Shown here: positions 1-10,626 of the stretch, in pieces
Position numbering within the stretch: the first letter of the stretch is position 1
How the letters are laid out: every line of letters starts with the position of its first letter
Assembly (NCBI GenBank): GCA_013115145.1
Contig: JAAPAO010000124.1
Coordinates: forward strand, 1-64,000
Origin: Perkinsus chesapeaki
Lineage: Eukaryota; Perkinsozoa; Perkinsida; Perkinsidae
Direction of reading: 5' to 3'
Length of the DNA stretch: 64,000 bases
The notes under the pieces: generated by a model
Databases searched by the model: none
Told to the model about the DNA's origin: nothing
Seen by the model: the letters and a program-made list of their open reading frames with translations, nothing else
Position numbers and translations under genes: made by a program

Positions 1-2086
1 CAACAAGCGCAACCAGCGAATCTCCCAGGGGCGCAGAGTCTACTACCTCCTCCTGATGACCTTCTTGAAGGCTTTGAACGAAGGGGTCGGAAAACTTTTC
101 ATCAGTGAGAGACTGAACAAAAGCTAAGGAAGGGACGGCGTCTACGGCAGCGCACGCGGACCCCTCTGGTTGTTGAGAGCAATCATTGCCGGAAGATTTA
201 AGTAGTATGTGGCGACCTAATTGAAGCATCTCTTCACCCAGAGCAGAGAGATGCCACACCACAGAACCAAAGTCATGAACTAGTTGATGGAGACTAAGTA
301 TGCCGCGAACAGCTAGCTTAGGCACCACTAGGACAGACGTACAGTAAGTTCGATTAGCGCATTGCAGGGTAATTTCCCTGGCTTCAGTAACTAACTGATT
401 GGCACCATTAGCAAATGACAATCTTACTGGCGATGGTAATGGTACTACTTTAGCATCATTCAGCCACTCGCTTTCAGAGTCTGAGATCAAATGCAATGCA
501 CAGCCACTATCGAGTAACCATTCAACATTATGAGTAGAACCAGAGGTTTGAGAACCAATTAGAATATCAGTTCGGATTGTTGTCAACGGAGAGCTACCAC
601 CAGTCTTGATGCCAATGTTCTTCAAGTTGATAGTAACAGTTGATTCACTCGATACTTTAGTCGCTGCTGTGGAAGCATCGTCAACTATAGCCTCTACTAC
701 ATAAGCAGTTTCCGATCTCGAAGGTGAATCATCGATAGGTACATCATCATCCGTGTTTTGCTCCACGGCTCCCACTTGCACAGCCGTGTCATCATTCTCC
801 TCCTTTACTTCCTGAGTTGCTTCTGGTCCTTCTACTCGTTGTCGTTTAGCTCCTCGCTGGCCACCATTATCTGGTCTCACTCGAATAGGTCGTCCAAGGA
901 CCTTCTTCCCATTCAACGATAGAGCCTTGGTTGCACTCTTAGGGTCCCCCAACTCAATAAGGCCAAGACCACGGTTTCTACCAGTATCTCTGTTTCTGAA
1001 TAGTCTCACTGATATCGGTACAACACCAGAGAGACGTAGGACAGAACGTAGCGCATCTAGAACTTGCTTTTCGTTCACCTCGTAACTCAGATTGCTAACA
1101 AACAATCTGCAATCCGTCTGGACATCTGCATCGGCTGTAGCAACATCTTCAACAGGCATAGCAGAGACTTCTTGAACAGGCGGCTCACTGTAGTAGTCTA
1201 TAGCACCAACGGGCGTCTTAGAAGGGAGATTCCGATTGCCAATAGTAGCCAGCTTAGCATCTCTTCTTCTAACATAAACCAGATTCTTTCTTCTGCAATA
1301 CCTCAGTAGATCATCAACGTCATGCACAAAAGTAGACAGATCAATCAACTGCTGAACCCAGCATAATGTTCGTAATGAAGTTATGAAGATGGTTTACCTT
1401 CCTTGAAGACTAAGTTTAACAATATGATTGTTGCTCGTTTCCTGTTCTCATCATCGTCGAAGGCTTTCCTCACAAGGTCGGATATCTGGAAATGAAACCC
1501 TTGGAGAGGTCCTCGCAGGGACATCCCGGAATTAAGGAGTATCCAAGCTTGGATATTCGTGCCTACATTTGTTCTGGCCAGCTGATCCATCGCATCAGGG
1601 GCATTTGGATCGATGCCGAGGATTTCAAATAGCAGGGCCTCGTATCTGAAGGATTCACAGCAGCCATTGACTCCAACATATAAGATTCACCACCTTCCAG
1701 ACAAGTCCTCCGGCTCGACTTGTAGGCTATCGGTCTCATCAGGCGGAACTGATGTGTCGTTACTTTTCAGTAGCTCTGCGAGGGCTGATGATGCTTGTCG
1801 TCTCAAAGATTCTGATGCAAATCGAGATCAAATGTCCCCAAGTTGTAGTACTTCTAGAATCAATCACCGAGCTCATCCTCCCACGATACTCGGGGTCTCG
1901 TAGGAAGGCTTCCATTTTCCGTGGGTACAAGTCGAAAAGCTCACCAAGACGCTTTACCACATCAGACCGGGTGGCTGCCAAAGACAGATCGCCTTCGCGG
2001 ACAGATCCGCCCACCTTCGGGACAGATGAGTGAGAGGAACTATTGCCGTTTCTGCTGCTGCGTTTCGAGTCGTTTGATGTCTCCAT
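1..2086 (-). CDS. Gag-like / RRM / Ty1-copia-type protease fusion, retroelement-derived, partial at left edge
   Basis: The N-terminus starts at the ATG at 2086 and is a hydrophilic Gag-like region. An RRM follows at about 1110-850, with an RNP2-like segment CRLFVSNLSY and an RNP1-like segment NRGLGLIEL. After an acidic linker comes VEWLLDSGCALHLISD at about 520-475, the aspartic-protease signature of Ty1/copia elements. The reading frame runs off position 1. Two introns can be placed: near 1850-1810 (GTACTA..CAG) and 1692-1640 (GTGGTG..CAG). A third, at about 1399-1350, has consensus ends but its phase does not close, so a frameshift or a misread exon is possible. Introns are unusual for an active copia Gag-Pol, so this may be a captured or decayed element. 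The domain calls are by motif only. Confidence 0.6.
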
Positions 2087-2115
2087 ATCGTATTGACTTC
2101 CGGGCCGGATTCTGA

Positions 2116-2514
2116 GCTTTTCTATACTAGCAAACTGCCCTCTTTCGAGCTTACATTAAGTAGCGCTCTACCCAACTTCTCCTTTAAGACATTCTTGTCT
2201 GTATTTGGTGAGTTGTGTGGAAACCTATCAGTGTGATTTGCTCATCAACCAGAACGAGTTGAGACTTGAAACTTTGACGCTAGGCTTCTAGTGGTATGTG
2301 AACATATCCATCCGAGTTTAAACCACGGGTGAGCCCATACAGACGAGAATTTTCGGGAAAAAACGAGATATTATATTATTATTTGGCAGGCTGTAAATGG
2401 ATTAGTTGGTTAGAATAGAATAACTCATTTTCCAGTTGATCCCTCCATTGCTATCGTCATTATCACTTAAGAAGATAGTTTTGGGTTACTATGAGATCGC
2501 CCAGGAGCAACAAT
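2116..2514. other. Intergenic, no gene seen
   Basis: Only short frames are present on both strands. No RNA gene, repeat or domain is recognised before the tandem duplication starts near 2515. Confidence 0.5.
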
Positions 2515-2892
2515 GAAGGATCGATCGAGCGACTTCTAAAAACGGTAACTCGCTTTTATTATGGCTCGCTATTCTGGCTTGGTAAGCCAGATTGAGGTGC
2601 TATGCAAGCTAAGCTTTTTCGGTCTTATCCATGTATGGACGCCAAGCCGCAGTAAGTGTGTCCTGTTGTCAACGGGTTACGGTAAGATTGAAGAGGCGCA
2701 CATATATCGTAACTCAACAGCAATAAGAGGTTGCCGGATGGAACCTGCCGACTGCTGGTTTTATGCGTAGCACAAGCTACTTATTGGCGTGTAGATGGTA
2801 AGAGAAAGCCAGAACAACAGACAATGATTATCCTCACTAACCAATGCTACCTGTCTGGCTAGTGAGGTACAATTAGTCTTCTAGTGAGTCTC

Positions 2893-3276
2893 TCACAGAA
2901 GCCTAGTAGTTCGAGCCATAACTGGTGAAGGTGTAGTCATGCCGCTGCATGTGCAAGGCTTGTCAGATCCTTGGCAAACACCGCCGGCTCCTGGCTGGTA
3001 TGCAGCCTTGCAATACGAGCCCATATCACCAGTCTGCTGCTGGCAGTAAGCGTCTCCAGCAGCACATCCGCCACCAGTAGGGGTTGGCGGGGCAGTTGTG
3101 ACACATGAGCATGGGGTATCAGTGAACTGGCAGACCCCTTCAGTTTGTCCTTCGTAGGCCTTGCAATATGACCCTACTTGCTCAGCAGCACATTGAGCAT
3201 CGCCTGTGGGGCAATCAGTTCCAGACACAACTTCAGATAGGGCTAAGATGGTGAGTGACAGAATGGTGCAACGCAT
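2893..3276 (-). CDS. Small secreted cysteine-rich protein A (two-domain family)
   Basis: A single-exon 127-residue protein. The signal peptide is MRCTILSLTILALSEVVSG. Two tandem domains of about 40 residues follow, each with six cysteines in the order C-P/A-x-G-D-x-x-C ... G-S-Y-C-K-A ... G-V-C-Q ... P-C-x-C, joined by a Thr/Pro linker. No known domain is recognised. The start is the only ATG in front of the signal peptide. It is nearly identical to the gene at 4359-4748 except for the C-terminus, which here ends in a different tail and lacks the S/T/P-rich end, so one of the pair has changed at its 3' end. It is probably exported; function is unknown. Confidence 0.75.
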   Translation of the reverse strand: MRCTILSLTILALSEVVSGTDCPTGDAQCAAEQVGSYCKAYEGQTEGVCQFTDTPCSCVTTAPPTPTGGGCAAGDAYCQQQTGDMGSYCKAAYQPGAGGVCQGSDKPCTCSGMTTPSPVMARTTRLL

Positions 3277-4358
3277 TTAGGAGGGTGAACGGTTAAACAC
3301 CTGACTAAATCAACGTAAGCGAGAATCGATGAATGAAACTCGAGTTTCATTGCCGAGTAGCAGCTTCTCCGCTGAGCACGCATGCCCATTTTCCCTCTTG
3401 GTTTTTGTCCCTATTAGCCCGATATCCGCTGGGGTGACACAAAGCACATGTTAGAGATCACATGCGAAACCTTCAGCCCGCGCGCCCGAGTGCGGAGATA
3501 GTCATACAAAGTCGGACATGTGGACTCCCGAGAGGAGAGTTTAGAGAGCTGAGATGAGACGGACGATGAGGCCTATAGAGACCCGATTAAAAAGTGGGAA
3601 AAGCGATCGCAACTAGAGATGCCTTATCACTCGTTTGCGATGAGTGAGCATAAGAACCGCCGCACGGGGGCGAGCGAACACCCCTGTAGCGGACTAGTCG
3701 CACCATGTGCAAACACACGTAGCAATTCAGTATAGTTCGTTCAGTCATAGTGCGCCCCAATAACTTGCGCTATATCCTTGAAGTGATGAACCAAAGCCTT
3801 GCCAGATTCGGGAATGACTGTGAATGCTCAATGAACGTTTTTCTCAGCATTCTGGAATGGCATCTGGCAGATCCGATCTGCCAAAGACCCATTAGTTTAT
3901 TCTCCAGTCGGCGACCTCAAGGAACCCATCGAGGCCTCAAACAAGGCAATAATGCGATGCTTAGTGTGACGAGCTGATGAAGGATCAATCGATGAGTGTC
4001 TCCTGAAAACGGTTCTCCCTACCATTATGGCTCGCTATTCTGGCTTAGTAAGCCAGATTGAGGTGCTATGCAAGCTAAGCTTTTTCTGTCTTATCGATGT
4101 ACCACCACCAATCCGCAGTAAGTGCGTCTGAGTGTCAACGGGTTACGGCAAGATTGAAGAGGCGCACATATATCGTAACTCAACACGAATAAGAGGTTGC
4201 CGGATGAAACCTGCCGACTGCTGGTTTTATGCGTAGCACAAGCTACTTACTGACTTGTAGATGGTAAGAGAAAGCCAGAACAACAGACAATGGGATAACC
4301 CACTAGCCAATGATACCTATCTGGCTAGTGAGATACAATAATATAATCAACTAGTAGG

Positions 4359-4748
4359 TCACTCGGAAGTGGGTGCTGAGGTAGTAGGTGCTCCAGTCGG
4401 TGAAGATGTCGTGCCGCTGCATGTGCAAGGCTCGTCAGATCCTTGGCACACACCGCCGGCTCCTGGCTTGTATGCAGCCTTGCAGTACGAGCCCATATCC
4501 CCAGTCTGCTTCTGGCAGTAAGCGTCTCCAGAAGCACATCCGCCACCAGTAGGGGTTGGCGGGGCAGTTGTGACACATGAGCATGGGGTATCGGTATACT
4601 GGCAGACCCCTTCAGTTTGCCCTCCGTAGGCCTTGCAATATGACCCTACTTGCTCAGCAGCACATTGGGCATCGCCTGTGGGGCAATCAGTTCCAGACAC
4701 AACCTCAGATAGGGCTAAGATGGTGAGTGACAGAATGGTGCAACGCAT
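4359..4748 (-). CDS. Small secreted cysteine-rich protein B (paralogue of A)
   Basis: A single-exon 129-residue protein with the same signal peptide and the same two six-cysteine domains as protein A at 2893-3276. It differs at a few positions and ends in a Ser/Thr/Pro-rich tail (SPTGAPTTSAPTSE). That tail looks like the short precursor of the long P-T-T-S-E repeat tract of the gene at 6525-7262, which suggests the family varies mainly in a mucin-like stalk. The upstream 140 bp is also conserved with copy A, so the promoter was duplicated with the gene. Function is unknown. Confidence 0.75.
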   Translation of the reverse strand: MRCTILSLTILALSEVVSGTDCPTGDAQCAAEQVGSYCKAYGGQTEGVCQYTDTPCSCVTTAPPTPTGGGCASGDAYCQKQTGDMGSYCKAAYKPGAGGVCQGSDEPCTCSGTTSSPTGAPTTSAPTSE

Positions 4749-5040
4749 TTAGGAGGGTGAACGGTTAAACAACTGACTAAATCAACATAAGCGGGAATCG
4801 ATGAATGAAACCCAGGTTTCATCGCCGAGCCGCAGCTTTTCCGCTGCAAGGCGCGGCTGAGCACGCATGCTCATTTTCCCCCTCGGTTTTTGTCCCTTTA
4901 AGTATAGATGATCCGGTCATAGTGCGCCGGGATAACTTGCACTATATCCTTGGTATGATGAACTAAAGCCTTTCCAGGCTCGACAATGACAGTGAATCCT
5001 CAATGAACATCGTAAATGAGCACTCTGGAAGGGGATCTGC

Positions 5041-6520
5041 CAACCAGCAAACGGTCACCGAGCGCGACGTGACTCCGTGATCTGTCGCTCCCGTTAACTG
5101 AAGGGCGACCCTTGGTCGTAGTCGGGCGTATGTCCTTCGCATTCTTTCGGAAAGATGATAAAAGCTTAGCATTTGTGAGCTAGCTCCAGAAGCGGCATTA
5201 TCCTTAGGGCTAGTTTAGTCTCTCTGGCCAGCAGAAGGGCGGGACCGTCTTGGCGGTCACCGAAATTTGGTGACCGAGTGCACTACGATGCGGGGGTTGG
5301 TAGATTTAGGAGGGGTGCAGCATGCTGAAGATAATTGCAAACCACTGACTTAACACGAAGAATCGCAGGCTAAGTCCGATGTGGCGCCCTGTATGATATA
5401 CCAGTCAAGAATACAGAATAACAGATGTGATCCAATGGGAAGTTTGCAAAGTTATGCGTTGCTATTCTCCGACGCCGCCTCCGCTGGAGGATGTAGGACC
5501 CAAATTGTGGGTGGTCAGTCATACGACGGCCAGACAACCCGTAAACCCGAGAGCATATACAGTTGCGGCTGAGGCGGCCTTCGAGGTGTCGTGAACGGCT
5601 AGAGGGAATTACAACCCGATTGTCGATTCGTATTCAAGCGGCTCGGGTAAAGCCTGAATATTTCATATTTTCGCCCGAGGGCCTCAATTCGAGTTGTTCA
5701 GTTTTCACCAAATACTAAACAGTTTTCCGCACACTTTAAATCCAGGATACCGCTACACCTAGCGAAGCGTCTATCTCCGTAAGTATGATCCACTGGGGTC
5801 GTTCGGGAATGGTGGAATGGTGTGGCAGGTTGCTAACGTCACGCCTCAGGGGCTTTCCGGTCTGTCCAAATTAAAGTTCTAGGATTCCTAAGTCGATCCT
5901 AATTGGGGTCTTGTGATCCCGGTCATCACATCCTAGGTTCACCCTAGAGAATCCAGTGGTTCCTTAACTAGGAACCACTGGCTTCTCGCGGCGACTCCAT
6001 TAGCGTCCTAGGTATCTTTGCCGGCATAATTATTGGGCTGATCGGAGACTAGCAACCTTCTAGCAGTCCTTGGCAAGGTCGCAAATTGCTGTGAGAAACT
6101 CCACTTCAAACACTTGCGGATTGCGGGATGGGGGTATCAAATAGCCTTACTGAGCTTATTTTGGGAAGCCCACCTGGATGTGGCTGCGTGGCAAGACTGA
6201 ATACTTCGAGTCCTAGAGATGAAGCTTGTTGTGTCGCACCTTGCGAGCCGTTGTGTTTTGGTAATTGTACACGGGCCCTTGGATGCGTAAGTGAATTCTG
6301 CTAGGAGGAGTCGAAAAATTATTAACACAACACCGCAAGTATAAGAACGAGATGAGTTATGAACTCGAAAAGTGGCGGGAACCTTCGTAAGAATGGCGCT
6401 ATGGTTCACTCGTTCGTATCGTGCAGCACAAGTCGAGCTGACTCCAAAAGTTCCTAGTACGGTCAAATGTAAACGCCTGAGACCACAGCTTCTACAAATA
6501 GTTTACTCCCTACCGCGACC
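5041..6520. other. About 1.5 kb with no convincing gene; contains a strong hairpin
   Basis: Frames are short and show no coding character on either strand. The only structure seen is the inverted repeat at 5947-5987, annotated separately. Confidence 0.5.
5947..5987. repeat. Inverted repeat / hairpin
   Basis: Two 17-bp arms (GAGAATCCAGTGGTTCC and its reverse complement with one mismatch) flank a 7-nt loop TTAACTA. No run of T follows, so it is not an obvious pol III terminator. It lies in a gene-free stretch and could be a short foldback element or a structured RNA. Confidence 0.7.
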
Positions 6521-6524
6521 TAGT

Positions 6525-7262
6525 CTAGTGGCTCGACAACAGCTCTGGAGTAGTCGGTTCCGAAGTAGTCGGTTCTGAAGTAGTCGGCTCCGAAGTAGTA
6601 GGTTCCGAAGTAGTAGGTTCCGAAGTAGTCGGCTCCGAAGTAGTCGGCTCCGAAGTAGTAGGTTCCGAAGTAGTCGGCTCCGAAGTAGTAGGTTCCGAAG
6701 TAGTCGGCTCGAAAGTAGTAGGTTCCGAAGTAGTAGGTTCCGAAGTAGTCGGCTCCGAAGTAGTAGGTTCCGAAGTAGTCGGCTCCGAAGTAGTCGGCTC
6801 CGAAGTAGTCGGCTCCGAAGTAGTAGGTTCCGAAGTAGTAGGTTCCGGAGTAGTCGGCTCCGAAGTAGTAGGTTCTGAAGTAGTCGGCTCCGAAGTAGTC
6901 GGCTCCGAAGTAGTAGGTTCTGGCGGACAGCCGCATGTGCACGGCTGAGTCGTTCCTTGGCATACACCGCCGGGTCCAGGTCTGTATGCGGCCTTGCAGT
7001 ACGAGCCCATATCACGAGTTAGCTCTTGGCAGTAAGCGTCTCCATCAGGGCATGCGCCACCAGTAGGGGTTGGCGGAGGAGTAGGCGCACATGAGCATGG
7101 GGTATCGGTATACTGGCAGACCCCTTCAGTTTGTCCTCCGTAGGCCTTGCAGTATGACCCCTTGTGCTCAGCTTCACATTTAGCATCACCAGCGGGGCAA
7201 GTGCTTCCGGAGACAAGCTCAGCCAAGGCGAAAAAGTAAAAAGGGAGGACGGTATAACGCAT
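6525..7262 (-). CDS. Secreted cysteine-rich protein C with mucin-like P-T-T-S-E stalk
   Basis: A single-exon 245-residue protein. The signal peptide (MRYTVLPFYFFALAELVSG) is followed by the same two six-cysteine domains as the proteins at 2893 and 4359. About 26 copies of the pentapeptide P-T-T-S-E follow, with single P-T-T-P-E and P-T-T-F-E variants, and then a short tail without a membrane anchor. The repeat tract is predicted to be heavily O-glycosylated and extended, so the protein could be a shed or wall-associated mucin. It is the third member of the local family and is more diverged than A and B. Function is unknown. Confidence 0.75.
   Translation of the reverse strand: MRYTVLPFYFFALAELVSGSTCPAGDAKCEAEHKGSYCKAYGGQTEGVCQYTDTPCSCAPTPPPTPTGGACPDGDAYCQELTRDMGSYCKAAYRPGPGGVCQGTTQPCTCGCPPEPTTSEPTTSEPTTSEPTTSEPTTPEPTTSEPTTSEPTTSEPTTSEPTTSEPTTSEPTTSEPTTSEPTTFEPTTSEPTTSEPTTSEPTTSEPTTSEPTTSEPTTSEPTTSEPTTSEPTTSEPTTPELLSSH
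6546..6930. repeat. 15-bp minisatellite encoding P-T-T-S-E
   Basis: About 26 head-to-tail copies of a 15-bp unit (plus strand TCCGAAGTAGTAGGT or TCCGAAGTAGTCGGC). Two third-position variants (GTAGGT and GTCGGC) alternate irregularly, which suggests unequal exchange among sub-variants. The unit length keeps the frame open in all copies, so array length can vary without breaking the protein. Confidence 0.95.
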
Positions 7263-8581
7263 TGTTATTTAGAGGTTCAACGGATGTCTGAAAGTCAGTC
7301 TCATCAGCTAATCGGTCTCGAAGCTTAGCTCAAAGCCGATTGCGTGCCTTGAAGTCGCGTCGTCGACATGAACTGTTGAAGGCCTTATACCCGTCATGTC
7401 GCAGCCCAGGACCGCGGCTAACAATACAACCGATTCGATCAACTATCACGAAGACAGTGAACTCTGTGAAACTGCAGGCAGTACACTCCTTTCCGGCAAT
7501 GGCATACCACAATCTTGTTGTGCGTTGGGGGACTGTGCGAGTCATCTGTTGTGTTACTCCTCCGCACACTGTCTGACATATACGTCCTGGAATAACAAAG
7601 TGTGAGGGTAACTAACGCTAATGACTTATATTCGTAGAAAGAGCATCATCATCGTATAATGCGTATCATCTAGAAGAGATAACCGGTATTAACGGATCAA
7701 GGCGGGGACATACTGCAGCGCCGCGCCGTGCGATCACTTCATATCCAGTACGTATTACACTCACATTGGCAAAACTGAGTTTCTTTGACCTTGAGAGCAT
7801 GAGATTGCCGTCAAACGCAAATTGAAGCGTTTCATATGCACTAGTGATTGGAGCGTAATTCAAAGCAACTGAGTGCTTTAACGTAACAAATGCTGAGGCT
7901 CTATTGGAGGTGAAACTGTCGTATTAGAAGACAACACAATGCTACCGTACGCAACCGCAACACCTGTGCTACCAGCGCCACACAGACCTGCGCTGCCACC
8001 ACTTGTGCTCATTCGCATTAATCGAATATAGACCCACCAGGCTGATACTTTGCCAAACCTAATAAGGGTTCATCGCTGGTACTATATGAGCTTGTATATC
8101 TGTAGATTCCTTCGGTCATGGCATTTTCGAGTTAATGTTTTCCCCCATTTTGAATACCGTCCGCGAGTCTGTGCGTTTCGCCATCCCCCAGAGGGAACTC
8201 TTTCCGCACCACTCCTCCCCAAACCGAGCCGAGACCTCGGGTGGGCTTCTAGTGGGGCCCTTAGGATTTGGATCAGGATGCGCTCATCACTCTCTCAGTC
8301 TCATTGCATGCATTGTTGAGCTCTGCACCGTCCCTTAGTTTATTTAGTTGTGCCTTCAACAATCCCTGTCTCCCAGACCCACATTCAGAGGTTTCATCAT
8401 GTCTGTCATTGAATTGAATATACTTAGTGTATTCGACGCAAAACGATGAAGTTGAGTTGAAGCGTTTATAGCTCATGGCCGTGATCGTCAGATTTTCCAT
8501 CTTGACCGCCACTGCAGATGTCACTGAGGTCATCCGCCCATTCCTCGCGGGTCTCTGAAATCCCATCCTAGTTCCTTGCCA
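7263..8581 (-). other. Possible coding fragments, not resolved
   Basis: Minus-strand frames at 8273-8566 and about 7666-7915 have coding-like composition and could be exons of one gene. The second contains FDGNLMLSRSKKLSFANV, and an acceptor with an upstream CTAAT sits near 7912. No domain is recognised and no model closes. The 7263-7330 part resembles the upstream flank of the secreted-protein genes A and B. Confidence 0.25.
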
Positions 8582-9727
8582 CTAGGGAATCTTACTTCTC
8601 CCAGTATATCCTTCTGAGGCTAGTCCTCGTTGAGTTGCCATTTCTTTCACAAATTGTAACAGAGTAACAGTCTCTGCCTTAGCCTTTGATGGGACAGTCT
8701 TCGTTGTTTTTCTCCTTTCAAGTGGAGAAGGTGTACCACTACACTGCGCTGAACATAACCATTCGACCGTAGAGCCCTTCGATTCTCGCCATTTCCTCAA
8801 CAGCGCATACTCCCCGATATCCTCTGCAAGGCAACTTTTCGTGGTATAGCAAACTTGTCGTCACCTATCAGTTGTCGACAAATCGATGACATTCTCCTTG
8901 CCCATTGTTGACCACCCATATGTATCGATCCGCTGCCACCGCCGCCGTTGGCGTTCCCATCGCCACCTTGCGTGTCTGGTGGATTGACCCCTGGGCCGGA
9001 TAGCACGTTCATACCGTTCCTCTGAAGAGCAGAGTTTTCAGAAAAGCTTGTCGAGTTGAAAAAACCAGTAGTTTTTCGGCGAAATCGAAAATACGCAATC
9101 ACAAGTGAGCCTACATTGCGAAGACCAAAGCCTTCAAAGGTCCGCTCTTCACACATGGTGTCCAACTTATCTATCAGCTCATGCTCGGGTAGTGTTCTTG
9201 CCTGAATGATGAACAGCATCCAAGCAGTGTTAGTCTGTAACGACTGCTCCTGCAATAAGGCTAGCGCTGACGAGTGACGGTCAAATGATATACCGGAGAG
9301 AACGACGAGGAGATTATTCTAATACGAATTGATGTATCGTAGGGAGGTATCGTTATCTTCTAAAAGTACAAGATAGTCAAAGGTTGTTCATACTTCCAAA
9401 ATGTATTATACTTTTGGATAAAAAGGTATGCTGGACGGGACATCCCAAGGTTGTTCACCAGTATCCTTTTTGAATCTTTCTCGAATTCATTATTGATTTG
9501 ATATCCTATTCCTTTGCATGCATCACATCGGTATTGGTTTGGCATTGTGAGCGAATGCATATCCTGTCACCATGAGCACGAGTATCGACCTTCATCAACC
9601 AGCCTTTCAGCCTGACCTCTTGACTCAAATTGGGTGCCTCAAGTTTGATCTGTTGAACCACCTTGCTACCGGTTGCCACAGTTATACAGATTATAATAGA
9701 TATCATCCCAATGCGAGCTGTGACCAT
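8582..9727 (-). CDS. CNPY-like: Canopy-family (DUF3456, saposin-like) ER protein
   Basis: The signal peptide starts at the ATG at 9727 (MVTARIGMISIIICITVATG). The canopy layout follows: CDACKGIGYQ with its C-x-x-C, then DKLDTMCEE, then GFGLRN and NGMNVLSGPG, then RRMSSICRQLIEDIGE, and finally a C-x-x-x-C (WLCSAQC). This gives the six-cysteine saposin-like set of CNPY proteins, which are ER-luminal chaperone-type factors. Proposed exons: 9617-9727, about 9455-9563, about 9128-9208, about 8865-9018 and 8582-8823. The 8824-8864 intron and the first join close in phase; the long third intron may hide a small exon. No clear ER-retention signal is seen at the C-terminus. The family call rests on cysteine spacing and local motifs. 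Confidence 0.65.
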
Positions 9728-9802
9728 TCGGTTGTGTTGCTAATACAAGCTGCTGCTAAGTGAAGGTGGTAACAACTCAAGGCTGTTAGTGCCAGGAACG
9801 TA

Positions 9803-10626
9803 TTATTTATCAATGTAATTGCCGCAGGCATCAACCTCTCGGGTATCTTCTTCATATTCGTCATCCTCATCACTAGAAGAATCGCTCGGTGGCATCATCC
9901 TCTGTTTCCGATGAGCCGCTTCCTCCTCAAGTCCCCGTAGGAACTCCTTCTCAGCTTCCTCGACTTCATTGGAGTTCTTGCACTGAGCGTAAAGGTCGAG
10001 CACATCTCTATTAAGTTCAAAGAACTCTTCACCCCATCCGAAACTGCCATTTAAAGTATCCTCGGCAAACTGCTTGTAACCAGTAATATAGGCTGCTGCA
10101 CAAAGTGCCTCAGCCGTGCACAGTTTTCCTCGTTTCCCAAAATTGATAGGATTTGCAGCGACTAACGTCATCGGAAGAAGTCTATAATTATGCGGAGGGA
10201 CCTTCATTCGCCTAAGATGCACAACATAGACCGATAAACAGTAGTGGCTGCTGCTTACCTTGGTATCTCATCAAGCCTGTTCCACGAACAGTTGATAGCA
10301 CCAATACCATTCTTGGCGACTATCTCTCTGTCACCACCGGAGCAGTACGCCTTCCCCTCGGCCGACAATAAAATGCCCTACGATAATAAATAGCAATACA
10401 CCTTTCAATTGGTAGTAGTTTGTACTACTTGAAATGGTACGTGTGGCTTCAAAGCTTTCGCTGCGCCCCTTTTCACCAACCGCATCCCCGTGTCCTTTTT
10501 AGGGTCATTCTGGTGGAATTCAAACATGACCAGTCGAGGATTCTTTTGCTGCTCTCGAACCTGAGGTGCCTCCGACGAAGTCGCCGAGGAGGAGAATTCA
10601 TCAGATGGCCCCACCGGCGGCGGCAT
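9803..10626 (-). CDS. TSR3: 18S rRNA aminocarboxypropyltransferase Tsr3
   Basis: Exons 10429-10626, 10259-10377 and 9803-10211 join in phase (introns of 51 and 47 nt). The protein has FEFHQNDPKKDTGMRL near the N-terminus, then AEGKAYCSGGDREIV and INCSWNRLDEIP, then the most conserved Tsr3 block LVAANPINFGKRGKL, EALCAAAYITG and GWGEEFFELN. The C-terminus is acidic and Ser-rich, as in other Tsr3 proteins. Tsr3 transfers the aminocarboxypropyl group of S-adenosylmethionine to a conserved pseudouridine derivative of 18S rRNA during late 40S maturation. The start at 10626 is the first ATG and leaves a short Ser-rich N-terminal extension. Confidence 0.92.

Larger units (their letters stand above)
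2515..5040. repeat. Segmental tandem duplication, two diverged units of about 1.46 and 1.06 kb
   Basis: Unit 1 (about 2515-3960) and unit 2 (about 3977-5040) align over their 3' flank, a small secreted-protein gene and its upstream flank. Near-identical landmarks are the stretch with GGCTCGCTATTCTGGCTT (2562 and 4027), the start region of each gene, and ACTATATCCTTG near 3770 and 4940. Unit 1 carries about 300 nt of extra sequence at 3420-3720 that is absent from unit 2. The units have diverged by substitutions and small indels, so the duplication is not recent enough to be identical. Confidence 0.85.

Noticed and set aside
6503-7015. Two long overlapping frames (170 and 147 residues) on the minus strand.
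   Set aside because: They are out-of-phase readings of the 15-bp repeat; the in-phase frame has a signal peptide and the family cysteines.
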